Assembly: GCF_018861045.1 (NCBI RefSeq)
Contig: NZ_JAHKQJ010000007.1
Coordinates: 456,290 to 520,289 of the forward strand
DNA length: 64,000 nucleotides
Source of the DNA: Octadecabacter sp. B2R22
Lineage (GTDB): Bacteria; Pseudomonadota; Alphaproteobacteria; Rhodobacterales; Rhodobacteraceae
Reading direction: 5' to 3'
This document shows, piece after piece, positions 17,020 through 24,952 of this stretch (position 1 is its first letter; every line of letters begins with the position of its first letter). Both the position numbers and the translations under genes were made by a program. Under the pieces are notes generated by a model. That model saw only the letters and a program-made list of their open reading frames with translations, was not told where the DNA came from and did not search any database.

Positions 17020-18417
17020 TTATAGGGCCTCCTGTTGTAGGTCGTAAGAAGATACCGCGGCGACGGCCGCACGGGGCGCGAGCCCCAGGAATGTCAGGGC
17101 AGGGCCAGTCAGCCCCGCAGCAGAAATAGTCGGTTCCATTTCCGCCACAGTGGTCGCCAAGACGCGCTGATCCGCGCGTGAGACGTTTTCGATGACTGTG
17201 ACGGGCGTGTCAGGGTTTGCGCCATGCATCAGCAGGCGGCCTTGCACGAAACGCGCAGATTTCTTGCCCATATAGATCGCCGCGACTTGGCCTGCTTCGG
17301 CCAGTGCGCGCCAGTCGTGATCCGCGTAGCCTTTGGTGTCGTGGCCCGTGATGAAACGTACCGCAGAATTGCGACCGCGCTTCGTCAGGCTTTGGCCGAT
17401 ACCAGCAACCGCTGCAGAGGCCGCCGTGATGCCGGGCACGATTGTGTAAGACAGATCTGCCGCCTCAATCGCTTCGATTTCTTCGTCCAAGCGGCCAAAG
17501 ACAGTTGGGTCGCCAGCCTTAAGGCGCACAACATGATGGCCATTCGCACCATGTTCGACGATCAACGCGTTGATATCGTCCTGCGCCATGGCTTTGCCGA
17601 AGCCTTCTTTGCCTGCGTCGATCATGATCGCTTCGCGGCGGGCCAGTTCTAGGACTTCCGGCGTGACCAGACGGTCGTAAATGACAACGTCGGCCTTATC
17701 GAGGGCCTTGCGCGCTTTCAGTGTCAACAAGTCTGGGTCACCGGGGCCCGCGCCGACCAGATCAACATGGCCCGCTTTGGCCTGTGTGTTCAGGTGCTTA
17801 TCCAGCAACCGATCAAGCGCGACTTCGACTTCGGCCTTGCCATGTGCAATCGCACGCGGGCCTGCTGTGTCGTAGTATTCCGCCCAGAAATCACGTCGCG
17901 CGACACCGAATGGCAGTTTTTCAGCCATGGCGCGAAAGCCTTTGCCGATGCGGGCGAGCGTGCCAAGCGAGGCGGGGAGTTTTTCCTCGAGGTCTTTTTT
18001 GATCGCGCGGGCCAGCACAGGGGCTGCGCCTTCGGTGCCGATGGCCACGGTCACAGGATCGCGGTCAACGATGGCCGGTGTGATGAACTGGCTGTCGTGC
18101 AAATTGTCTACGATATTCACAAGCGCACCATCTGCGCGGGCGATGGCAGCTGTGCGCGCGTCTTCCGTCGCATCTTCATCGGCGGCATAGAACAATGCGG
18201 CACACAGGGTGTCGCCCACATCCATGGAACGTTCGATCAAGGTCAATTGATCCGCTGCGGCCCATGCTTGCAGTTCAGGGGCGGGGTTCGCCGCGAAAAC
18301 TGTCACCTTGGCTTCGGTCTTCAGCAGCAGGCGCAATTTAGCCAATGCCGCGTCGCCACCGCCCGAAAGGACAATGCGGCGCCCTTGCGTGGCGAGGAAG
18401 ATAGGGAAGTGGTTCAT
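17020..18417 (-). CDS. cysG: Siroheme synthase (precorrin-2 dehydrogenase / ferrochelatase / uroporphyrinogen-III C-methyltransferase)
   Basis: A 465-residue three-activity enzyme making siroheme for sulfite reductase. The N-terminal NAD domain begins MNHFPIFLATQGRRIVLSGGG; a dimerisation/lyase segment follows to ~residue 210; the methyltransferase domain shows VDLVGAGPGDPDLLTLKA (about 217-234), VVIYDRLV, RLKAGDPTVFGR and VPGITAASA. First gene of the sulfate-assimilation operon; the promoter lies in the 136-base gap to the divergent Lrp-type regulator, which contains a near-consensus Lrp site. The AGGAGG of the next gene lies in its last codons. Confidence 0.93.
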   Translation of the reverse strand: MNHFPIFLATQGRRIVLSGGGDAALAKLRLLLKTEAKVTVFAANPAPELQAWAAADQLTLIERSMDVGDTLCAALFYAADEDATEDARTAAIARADGALVNIVDNLHDSQFITPAIVDRDPVTVAIGTEGAAPVLARAIKKDLEEKLPASLGTLARIGKGFRAMAEKLPFGVARRDFWAEYYDTAGPRAIAHGKAEVEVALDRLLDKHLNTQAKAGHVDLVGAGPGDPDLLTLKARKALDKADVVIYDRLVTPEVLELARREAIMIDAGKEGFGKAMAQDDINALIVEHGANGHHVVRLKAGDPTVFGRLDEEIEAIEAADLSYTIVPGITAASAAVAGIGQSLTKRGRNSAVRFITGHDTKGYADHDWRALAEAGQVAAIYMGKKSARFVQGRLLMHGANPDTPVTVIENVSRADQRVLATTVAEMEPTISAAGLTGPALTFLGLAPRAAVAAVSSYDLQQEAL

Positions 18418-18447
18418 GACGGTCTTTCCGGTTGCTTGGGGTCAATA

Positions 18448-18462
18448 TAGAATATTATTCCG
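18448..18462. promoter_or_regulatory. Candidate Lrp/AsnC operator between cysG and the regulator gene
   Basis: The 15-mer TAGAATATTATTCCG agrees at 14 of 15 positions with the known Lrp consensus YAGHAWATTWTDCTR. It lies 31 bases before the cysG start and 92 before the start of the Lrp/AsnC gene, in the only shared promoter region. Confidence 0.65.
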
Positions 18463-18553
18463 TCAATTGCGCTATATGGACGGTTGAAAGGGACGTTTGT
18501 TCGCCGTATTGGTGAGGTCAGTCAGATAATTTCTGTTTCGGAAGGAAAAGCGA

Positions 18554-19015
18554 ATGGATGTTCGGGTAGATGAGTTAGACAGGAAAATCCTACGCACCAT
18601 GCAAGCGGATGCAGGCCAATCTCTGGACGAAATTGCCAAATCTGTTGGGTCCTCAAAGACCCCGGTTTGGAACCGGATTCGCAAAATGCGCGAGGCGGGG
18701 GTGATTGGCCAGCAAACGGTCATGCTGGATGCCGAAGCGCTGGGGTTTGAAGCGTGTTTTTTCGTCCTGATCCGCACGTCGGAACACGAAGCGGATTGGC
18801 AGGCTAAGTTCTTGAAAGCCTTGATGGAACGCGATGAGGTTCAAGAGGCACACAGGCTGGCAGGAGACATTGATTATATCCTGAAAGTGCGGGTCAAAAA
18901 CGCCCGTGCTTACGATGTGTTTTATCAGGCGCTGATTTCCGAGGTGCGGGTGTTCAACGTCACGGCGCTTCTCAGCATGGAAGAGATCAAATCGACGGTG
19001 GCTTTGCCGCTCTAG
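18554..19015 (+). CDS. Lrp/AsnC family transcriptional regulator
   Basis: A 153-residue regulator. N-terminal winged HTH (LDRKILRTMQADAGQSLDEIAKSVGSS, with the recognition segment KTPVWNRIRKMREAGVI, about residues 8-50) and C-terminal RAM effector domain (HRLAGDIDYILKVRVKNARAYDVFY, about 98-122, with the conserved GDxDY). GGAAGGAAAAG precedes the start. Its divergence from the cys operon and the Lrp-type site in the gap suggest it controls sulfate assimilation and itself, perhaps sensing an amino acid such as cysteine or methionine; that is inference. Confidence 0.88.
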   Translation: MDVRVDELDRKILRTMQADAGQSLDEIAKSVGSSKTPVWNRIRKMREAGVIGQQTVMLDAEALGFEACFFVLIRTSEHEADWQAKFLKALMERDEVQEAHRLAGDIDYILKVRVKNARAYDVFYQALISEVRVFNVTALLSMEEIKSTVALPL

Positions 19016-19674
19016 CCGAAGACGCGAGAGACCTCTCGCAGGATCTTTTCACGGATCGCACGGGGGTAATCGCGGTGCCGCCGCGCTGTAATTACAAAAC
19101 CGTCGCGGGTGATCACTGCGCGGGTGAAAAATGTAGTGATCGCGACCCCCATGCTTTCAATAGCGATGCCGTTGATGGTGACGCCACGCCGCTCTGCCTC
19201 GCGGGCTGCGGTGCGGGTGTCACTGCCGGCGTTTGGTGTGCCATCGCCTGAAATATCAATGACTTGGCGGTCGCAGGTCGGGGCGTTGTTGAACTGATCC
19301 AACGCGAAATAAATCGCGTCCCCAAGGGCCGTGTCAGACTGCACAAAGGCACGCGGCATAGTGCGGGCGTCCACGGCAAAGTCCTGAACATCTGAGATTG
19401 AGCGTATTTGGCGCCACGGGATCGACACCTCTTGGTGCCCAACGCCCGACCACTGCATGACTGCAACAGCCACTTGTCCTTGGATCAACGCCTCGGAGAC
19501 CTCAGCGCCGAGAACCGCGTCGGCCATCCCGTCTGTTTGCAGGTCGTATTCAGCGCCGTCGATTGAATTGGAAACGTCGATGGTCAACAGAAGGGCGGTG
19601 TCACAAGCGAAAGCCTGCGATGTCGTAAGCATGAATGCAGTGAACCATCCCTTCATCAGGGCAGTGTGGCGCAT
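19012..19674 (-). CDS. DUF1194 / von Willebrand factor A-like secreted protein
   Basis: A 220-residue protein from the ATG at 19674; the open frame continues to 19740 but would overlap the tmRNA gene. A signal peptide is visible (GWFTAFMLTTSQAFA, cleavage before CDTALLL). The VWA-like metal-site motif appears as LTIDVSNSID, with DISGDGTPNAG as the second strand, the pattern of DUF1194. Probably periplasmic; function unknown. An ATG at 19656 is an alternative start. It overlaps the Lrp-type gene's stop by 4 bases (convergent). Confidence 0.75.
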   Translation of the reverse strand: MRHTALMKGWFTAFMLTTSQAFACDTALLLTIDVSNSIDGAEYDLQTDGMADAVLGAEVSEALIQGQVAVAVMQWSGVGHQEVSIPWRQIRSISDVQDFAVDARTMPRAFVQSDTALGDAIYFALDQFNNAPTCDRQVIDISGDGTPNAGSDTRTAAREAERRGVTINGIAIESMGVAITTFFTRAVITRDGFVITARRHRDYPRAIREKILREVSRVFG

Positions 19675-19689
19675 AAATCTTGGTGTGGG

Positions 19690-20035
19690 AAGTGCAGGTT
19701 TCTGTTGCCAGGTACCTGCGAACCCCGCCCTAGGCTGCAAAGCGTAGGGGCTTAAATTTGGATATTTCGCACTGCTTACGCAGCGAGAGCAACCCGAGCA
19801 TTGTTGTCATTTGCAACTAGCTTAAACGTACCGATAACGGTGGTAACTCACCGAAACAAAGCTAACCCCTTTAGACGTTCGTCGATCCTATTTCGTCCCC
19901 AGACTGGCCAAATGAGCCGTTTCCCGCATGCCCTGACGGACGGTTGGGTGTTGGTGGAGACGCCGGGTACCGCCCCCGGGTCCGATCCGCTTATTGCGAG
20001 CGCGTTTATGTTCATAGTCCCGAAGGACATTCCAT
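19690..20035 (-). ncRNA. ssrA: Transfer-messenger RNA, two-piece circularly permuted alphaproteobacterial type
   Basis: Read on the minus strand, the acceptor piece comes first and ends GGCGTCTCCACCA, with the CCA at 19954-19952. A T-arm-like hairpin CCGGG/CCCGG lies just before. After an intervening loop of ~51 bases the coding piece starts at 19900 with GGGGACG, which pairs with CGTCTCC of the acceptor piece (one G-U pair) to make the acceptor stem. The resume codon and tag follow at 19814-19776: GCA AAT GAC AAC AAT ... GCG TAA, giving ANDNNARVALAA. The outer ends (about 20035 and 19690) are estimates. It rescues stalled ribosomes; the internal loop is removed in maturation. Confidence 0.93.
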
Positions 20036-20076
20036 AAATAGGCGGGCTGATGGCGCTTTACAAGGGGGCAGTCGGG

Positions 20077-20790
20077 CTACTTTGCGCTGGCCGAGGCCAC
20101 GGATTGGCCGAGCTCGGTGGTATAATCCGCCAGTTCCGCCAAGAGCTTATCGACGGTTTTCGCATCAGATGCCTCAAGAGCGTCGGCAATGTGTGTGTGC
20201 ATTGCGACGATGTGATCGCGACTGCGCGCGGTGAAGGTGATCATGTTCATCAACGGTTCGATCGCCTCAACAGCGCCGGCCAATTGATACGACAAGACCG
20301 GATTGCCAGCACCGTCCACCAAAGCGCGGTGAAACGCGACGTCTGAGGCGCAAAAGCTTTCGTCGCTTAGGCCTGGTTGGGATTGTCGGGTGATTTCGGC
20401 CCTCATGGTCGCTAAGTGATCCGCGGTTCTGCGTTGTGCCGAAAGCGGGGCGCAGGCGCGTTCTAGTGCAAATCGGGCTTCGCAGGCGGTGACGAAATCG
20501 ACGTCATTCATGCTCAGCAGCAGGGCAGAGGTTGTGATTTGCTGGCCGTAAGCGTCTTGAAACGTAAGCCGATTTACGAAAGCGCCGCCTGTTGCGCCCC
20601 GCTGGGTGCGGATGAGCGATTGCGCCGCCAATCGTTTAAGCGCCTCACGCACGGTTGAGCGCGATACGTCAAATTGTTCGCTTAGCTCGGCCTCGCTTGG
20701 CAAACGTTCATCTACAGGCAAATCGCCTGAAACAATGGCGTCACGAATGGACTTGGCGATCTGGGCGGAGAGGTCTGGTGCATTTTTCAT
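20077..20790 (-). CDS. GntR family regulator, FadR subfamily (likely regulator of the dmdA operon)
   Basis: A 237-residue regulator. Winged HTH at residues ~10-75 (LPSEAELSEQFDVSRSTVREALKRL with GGAFV wing) and an all-helical FCD effector domain (about 90-225; EARFALERACAPL, FHRALVDGAGN, HTHIADALE). It is divergent from the DUF2182-DUF1326-DinB-dmdA-acuI genes. In Ruegeria pomeroyi a GntR-family gene is beside dmdA-acuI, which supports a role in DMSP response. A tandem operator covers its own start region, so it is probably autoregulated. Confidence 0.88.
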   Translation of the reverse strand: MKNAPDLSAQIAKSIRDAIVSGDLPVDERLPSEAELSEQFDVSRSTVREALKRLAAQSLIRTQRGATGGAFVNRLTFQDAYGQQITTSALLLSMNDVDFVTACEARFALERACAPLSAQRRTADHLATMRAEITRQSQPGLSDESFCASDVAFHRALVDGAGNPVLSYQLAGAVEAIEPLMNMITFTARSRDHIVAMHTHIADALEASDAKTVDKLLAELADYTTELGQSVASASAK

Positions 20791-20791
20791 T

Positions 20792-20815
20792 TGTCAGACA
20801 TTTAATTGTCTGACA
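20792..20815. promoter_or_regulatory. Tandem inverted-repeat operator for the GntR regulator
   Basis: TGTCAGACA and TGTCTGACA, reverse complements of each other and each itself near-palindromic (GT-N3-AC, the FadR-subfamily core), are separated by 6 bases (TTTAAT). They start 2 bases upstream of the gntR start codon and lie 46 bases before the divergent DUF2182 start. Confidence 0.75.
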
Positions 20816-20860
20816 TTTGTTTGGCAAGGATTGAGTCGCACTTCATGTCGGGGAGGACAT

Positions 20861-21613
20861 ATGCGCGCTGAATGGATCAGAGGAATGGGCGCACCGCATT
20901 GGCTGGTGTTGTTTGGCATCGTGTTGGCGGGCTGGGCTGCTTTGTATCTGATGGCCATACCCGCAGAATTGCGAGAGCTTTCACAGATTTACGGTGCGCA
21001 GTTTTGGGCTGATCTATGTCGCGTCACACCAGATGCCGCCGGCGTGCTAAAACTTACGGCGATGTGGGCCTTGATGTCGGCGGCGATGATGTTGCCCACG
21101 GCATTGCCCGCATTTGCCACCTTTGATGACCTGCCCGGATCACGCGGTGATTTTGGCCGTCTGGTGGGTGGATACCTTGCCGTTTGGTTGGTGTTTTCGG
21201 CCCTTGCAGCGGTGGCGCAAATGGCGCTTTGGAGGCTGGGTTTGCTGGATCAAACGGGCCTAAGCGTCAGTGTGGTTCTTTCGGGCGGATTGCTGGTTCT
21301 TGCGGGGGCTTATCAGTTCAGCGCGTTCAAAGCGGCCTGCGTTCGCAAGTGCCGCGCGCCATTCGCGTTCTTCATGCAGCATTGGTCCGATGGGCCTTGG
21401 CGCATGGGGGTGCGGTTGGGCGCTGTGTGTCTTGGATGTTGCTGGGCGCTTATGCTGCTTGCCTTTGTGGGCGGCGTGATGAGCCTTGCGTTTATGGGAT
21501 TGGCGACAGTCCTGATGGTGTTTGAAAAGCTGCCTGACTTGGGCGCTTGGCTGACGCGGCCCTTAGGGGTTGCCCTGATCGGCGCCGGAGTGGCCGTCGT
21601 GATTTTCGGATAG
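20861..21613 (+). CDS. DUF2182 integral membrane protein
   Basis: A 250-residue inner-membrane protein from the ATG at 20861, preceded by GGGGAGGA; longer open frame upstream is the antisense of gntR. About six hydrophobic segments can be seen (HWLVLFGIVLAGWAALYLM; LTAMWALMSAAMMLPTALPA; YLAVWLVFSALAAVAQMAL; SVVLSGGLLVLAGAYQ; GAVCLGCCWALMLLAFVGG; and the C-terminus). The loop FKAACVRKCRAPF has CxxxC, and the MMLPT helix and cysteines explain why the family is described as predicted metal-binding. It is followed 12 bases later by its usual partner, a DUF1326 protein. Confidence 0.85.
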   Translation: MRAEWIRGMGAPHWLVLFGIVLAGWAALYLMAIPAELRELSQIYGAQFWADLCRVTPDAAGVLKLTAMWALMSAAMMLPTALPAFATFDDLPGSRGDFGRLVGGYLAVWLVFSALAAVAQMALWRLGLLDQTGLSVSVVLSGGLLVLAGAYQFSAFKAACVRKCRAPFAFFMQHWSDGPWRMGVRLGAVCLGCCWALMLLAFVGGVMSLAFMGLATVLMVFEKLPDLGAWLTRPLGVALIGAGVAVVIFG

Positions 21614-21625
21614 GAAGGATTAACA

Positions 21626-22339
21626 ATGAGTAAGTCAAAGACCAAGGTTCCCGCGGATCGCTTGCCTGTAAGTCAGCGGATCGACAGTAAGATGGACAGC
21701 CATCCTTTGCGCCGTAAGTCACGCCCAACGGATTGGGCGATCAAGGGCGAGCTGTTCTTGAACTGTAATTGTACGGTGTTTTGCCCCTGCGTTGTGAGCC
21801 TTGGGCAGCATCCGCCGACCGAGGGCAACTGTAAGGCATGGATGGCAATCGCTATCGATGAGGGGCATTTTGAGGGCGAAGACCTCTCAGGGATCAACAT
21901 TGGGCTTTTGGCCGAGATTCCAGGCCGTATGGCCGAAGGCAACTGGAAGGTTGCGGTCTATATCGATGAGAAAGCCACGCAAAAGGCCTACAACGGGTTG
22001 CTGCAGATCCTGTCTGGCGCGGCTGGGGGCACGACTGGGCTGTTCACCGTTCTGGTGAGCGAGATCATCGGCGCTGAGCGCGAGAAGGTCGATATCATGC
22101 GCGAGGGCACGAAGCGGGGCCTTTACATCGGGCGCAAGGTTCAAGGTGAGATCGAAATGCTAACGGGGGCCGATCCGGATCAACCTGTGGTGATGACGAA
22201 TACCAAATACTGGATGGGTTCGGACGTGATTGCGGCGCGTGGGTTGAAATCCAAGGTGCGGGACTATGGCCGCGTTTGGGATTTGTCCGGTAAATCCGCT
22301 GAAATCTGTGCCATCGATTGGAAAGGTCCCAAGCCGTGA
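21626..22339 (+). CDS. DUF1326 domain protein
   Basis: A 237-residue soluble protein. The first ~40 residues are basic and variable; the DUF1326 core begins WAIKGELFLNCNCTVFCPC with cysteines 47, 49, 53 and 55, then Cys69 in EGNCKAW. This CxCx3CxC cluster looks like a metal, Fe-S or heme site. No signal peptide. Preceded by AGGAAGG. Paired with the DUF2182 membrane protein upstream, and its stop overlaps the DinB start (GTGA). Function unknown; the pair may handle a metal or redox group. Confidence 0.85.
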   Translation: MSKSKTKVPADRLPVSQRIDSKMDSHPLRRKSRPTDWAIKGELFLNCNCTVFCPCVVSLGQHPPTEGNCKAWMAIAIDEGHFEGEDLSGINIGLLAEIPGRMAEGNWKVAVYIDEKATQKAYNGLLQILSGAAGGTTGLFTVLVSEIIGAEREKVDIMREGTKRGLYIGRKVQGEIEMLTGADPDQPVVMTNTKYWMGSDVIAARGLKSKVRDYGRVWDLSGKSAEICAIDWKGPKP

Positions 22340-22839
22340 TAACGCCGACTTTTTGTCAAACGATGGCGCGCTATAACCGTTGGCAAAACAATGGTTTGCG
22401 TGATCTTGTTAAGCAGATGGACGAAGATGCTTTGCGCCTTGATCGCGGCGCGTTCTTTGGGTCGATTTTCGGCACGCTCAATCATCTGCTTTGGATCGAC
22501 AAACTTTGGATGAACAGGTTCGAACCAACCATCGCCGCCCCAGACAGTGATGATGTCGGCGTCAGCCACACCGCCAACCCGACCGATTGGGCAACTGAGA
22601 GGTTCCGAATGGATGGGGCTATTGTTGAATGGGCACGCGGGCTGCGAGCGATCGACCTGAGTGGCGATGTCAGTTGGTATTCCAAGGTCTATGGAACTGA
22701 TATGTCAAAGAAAAAGGATCTGTGTGTGATGCAGTTGTTTAACCATCAAACGCACCACCGCGGGCAGGTTCACGCAATGATGACGGCCGCGGGTATGACG
22801 CCAATTGGCAGTGATCTGCCTCTTATGCCGGAGATCTGA
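22336..22839 (+). CDS. DinB family protein
   Basis: A 167-residue four-helix-bundle protein with the DinB three-histidine metal site: His in LNHLLWID, and the pair in QLFNHQTHHRGQVH (HxxxH). Start chosen as GTG at 22336, overlapping the DUF1326 stop (GTGA), with AAAGGT upstream; an ATG at 22363 is the alternative. Members often are bacillithiol/mycothiol-type transferases or of unknown role; in this position it is probably coexpressed with dmdA, whose start is one base past its stop. Confidence 0.85.
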   Translation: MITPTFCQTMARYNRWQNNGLRDLVKQMDEDALRLDRGAFFGSIFGTLNHLLWIDKLWMNRFEPTIAAPDSDDVGVSHTANPTDWATERFRMDGAIVEWARGLRAIDLSGDVSWYSKVYGTDMSKKKDLCVMQLFNHQTHHRGQVHAMMTAAGMTPIGSDLPLMPEI

Positions 22840-22840
22840 C

Positions 22841-23941
22841 ATGGCAACGATAGCAGGATCGCGCCGTCTGCGCCGCACACCGTTTTCGGATGGCGTCGAG
22901 GCGGCAGGTGTTAAGGGATATACGGTCTATAACCATATGTTATTGCCTACGGTTTTCCGCAGTGTGATAGAGGACTATCACCACCTGAAGTCCGCTGTGC
23001 AGGTGTGGGATGTCTCTGTCGAACGACAGGTGGAAATTCGTGGGCCTGATGCGGGGCGGCTGATGCAAATGCTCACGCCGCGTGATCTGCGCGGGATGCT
23101 GCCCAGCATGTGCTATTACGTGCCGATGGTCGATGAAACGGGCGGAATGCTGAACGATCCGGTGGCCGTTATGCTGGACGAAGACCGCTATTGGGTTTCG
23201 ATTGCCGACAGTGATTTATTGTACTGGGTCAAGGGGTTGGCCTACGGTCTTCGTCTGGATGTTCTTGTGGATGAACCCGATGTTTCGCCCTTGGCCATTC
23301 AAGGCCCCAAAGCAGATGAGCTTGCAGCGCGTGTTTTTGGTGACGCCGTGCGGGACTTGCGGTTCTTCCGCTACGGGCGGTTTGATTTTCAAGGCCAGCA
23401 GATGGTTGTTGCGCGGTCGGGCTATTCCAAACAAGGCGGCTTTGAAGTGTATGTCGAAGGGACCCAAAACGGTATGCCGCTTTGGAATGCTTTGATGGAA
23501 GCGGGGCGTGATTTGGATGTCCATGCGGGCTGCCCGAACTTGATTGAACGGATCGAAGGTGGCCTGTTGTCCTACGGCAATGACATGAACCGGGATAATA
23601 CCCCCCACGAGGCAGGTCTTGGGCGTTTCTGTTCAACACAAACTGCAATTGGCTGTGTGGGGCGCGATGCCTTGTTGCGGGTGTCCAAAGAGGGGCCCGT
23701 AAAACAGGTTCGCGCACTGAGGATCGAAGGCGATTTGCCGCCGTGCGATCGAGCATGGCCCATAATGGACGGGCAAATGCAGGTTGGGGCCGTGACCTCA
23801 TCCGCAAGGTCGCCTGATTTTGAAACGAACGTCGCAATCGGCATGGTTCGCATGACCCATTGGGACCCAAAGACAGACGTAGATGTCGTTACGCAAGCCG
23901 GAGTGTTTCCGGCAGTCGTGAACGAAACCTTTTGGATTTAG
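22841..23941 (+). CDS. dmdA: Dimethylsulfoniopropionate demethylase
   Basis: A 366-residue glycine-cleavage T-protein-like enzyme that moves a methyl from DMSP to tetrahydrofolate, giving methylmercaptopropionate. The length, the start (SRRLRRTPFSDGVEAAG), YTVYNHMLLPTVF, VWDVSVERQVEI, the folate-side segments ADSDLLYWVKGLAYG and IEGGLLSYGNDMNRDNTPHEAGL, and the linked acuI downstream together separate it from GcvT. In Ruegeria pomeroyi dmdA and acuI are also adjacent. It begins one base after the DinB stop; AcuI starts 20 bases after. Confidence 0.9.
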   Translation: MATIAGSRRLRRTPFSDGVEAAGVKGYTVYNHMLLPTVFRSVIEDYHHLKSAVQVWDVSVERQVEIRGPDAGRLMQMLTPRDLRGMLPSMCYYVPMVDETGGMLNDPVAVMLDEDRYWVSIADSDLLYWVKGLAYGLRLDVLVDEPDVSPLAIQGPKADELAARVFGDAVRDLRFFRYGRFDFQGQQMVVARSGYSKQGGFEVYVEGTQNGMPLWNALMEAGRDLDVHAGCPNLIERIEGGLLSYGNDMNRDNTPHEAGLGRFCSTQTAIGCVGRDALLRVSKEGPVKQVRALRIEGDLPPCDRAWPIMDGQMQVGAVTSSARSPDFETNVAIGMVRMTHWDPKTDVDVVTQAGVFPAVVNETFWI

Positions 23942-23960
23942 ACAGTTAAAGGAGAACCCC

Positions 23961-24944
23961 ATGTTCAACGCTTTGGTGGTAGAGAAAGACGACGACGGCA
24001 AAACAAGCGCATCTGTTCAGCAAATTGGCGAAGATCGCTTGCCTGAGGGCGATGTGACTGTTGCAGTTGAATATTCCACGGTGAACTACAAAGACGGGCT
24101 GTGCATTGGGCCAGGCGGTGGGTTGGTGCGCAACTACCCGCATGTTCCGGGTATCGACTTTGCGGGCACCGTCGAGGCTTCGGATGATCCACGCTATAAG
24201 GCAGGCGACAAGGTCGTGTTGACGGGCTGGCGTGTCGGTGAGGCCTATTGGGGCGGCTATTCGCAAAAGGCGCGCGTCAAGGCGGATTGGCTTGTGCCAC
24301 TGCCAAACGGTTTGGACACAAAACAGGCGATGGCCGTCGGGACGGCGGGCTTCACCGCGATGCTTGCGGTCATGGCGCTTGAGGATCACGGCATCAAAGA
24401 TGGTCCTGTCTTGGTCACAGGCGCTGCGGGTGGCGTTGGGTCTGTCGCGACTGCGATATTGGCGGGCCTTGGGCATGAGGTTGCAGGCGTAACGGGGCGA
24501 CCTGAAACTGCTGATTACCTGAAATCACTTGGTGCGACCCAGATCGTGGCCCGTGAAGAGCTGAATGAAACCACAAAACGCCCGCTTGAGGCTGAAACTT
24601 GGGCTGGCTGTGTGGATGCCGTTGGCGGCGAAATGCTGGCACGCGTTCTGGGTCAGATGAAATACGGGGCATCGGTGGCGGCAGTCGGCTTGGCCGGTGG
24701 TGCAGGGCTTCCGGCGACGGTTATTCCGTTCCTGCTGCGCGGTGTTAACTTGCTCGGCATCGACAGTGTGATGCAGCCCTATGACAACCGTCTGCGCGCG
24801 TGGGAACGGATTGCCGAGGATTTGCCGATGGATAAGCTGGATGCGATGGTGCAACCTGCCGTTCTGTCCGATCTTCCAGCCTTGGGCCGTGATATTCTAA
24901 AAGGGCAGGTTCGGGGCCGTGTGGTCGTTGATGTAAATGCTTAA
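23961..24944 (+). CDS. acuI: Acryloyl-CoA reductase (NADPH)
   Basis: A 327-residue zinc-independent medium-chain reductase that turns toxic acryloyl-CoA into propionyl-CoA in DMSP breakdown. Visible: YSTVNYKDGLCIGPGGG (about residues 36-52), VPGIDFAGTV, GWRVGEAYWGGYSQ, and the nucleotide site VTGAAGGVGSVATAILAGLGHEVAG with VTGRPE. The strong AAGGAG ribosome site lies 8 bases before the ATG. Orthology to AcuI is supported by the position after dmdA. Confidence 0.92.
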   Translation: MFNALVVEKDDDGKTSASVQQIGEDRLPEGDVTVAVEYSTVNYKDGLCIGPGGGLVRNYPHVPGIDFAGTVEASDDPRYKAGDKVVLTGWRVGEAYWGGYSQKARVKADWLVPLPNGLDTKQAMAVGTAGFTAMLAVMALEDHGIKDGPVLVTGAAGGVGSVATAILAGLGHEVAGVTGRPETADYLKSLGATQIVAREELNETTKRPLEAETWAGCVDAVGGEMLARVLGQMKYGASVAAVGLAGGAGLPATVIPFLLRGVNLLGIDSVMQPYDNRLRAWERIAEDLPMDKLDAMVQPAVLSDLPALGRDILKGQVRGRVVVDVNA

Positions 24945-24952
24945 GGAATAAT

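Noticed and set aside
19675..19740. Longer N-terminus for the DUF1194 protein
   Set aside because: Lacks signal peptide start and would run into the tmRNA; start at 19674 fits a signal peptide.
19801..20037. 78-residue plus-strand ORF ending VPKDIP
   Set aside because: Antisense of the tmRNA gene, whose acceptor stem, CCA and tag explain the sequence.
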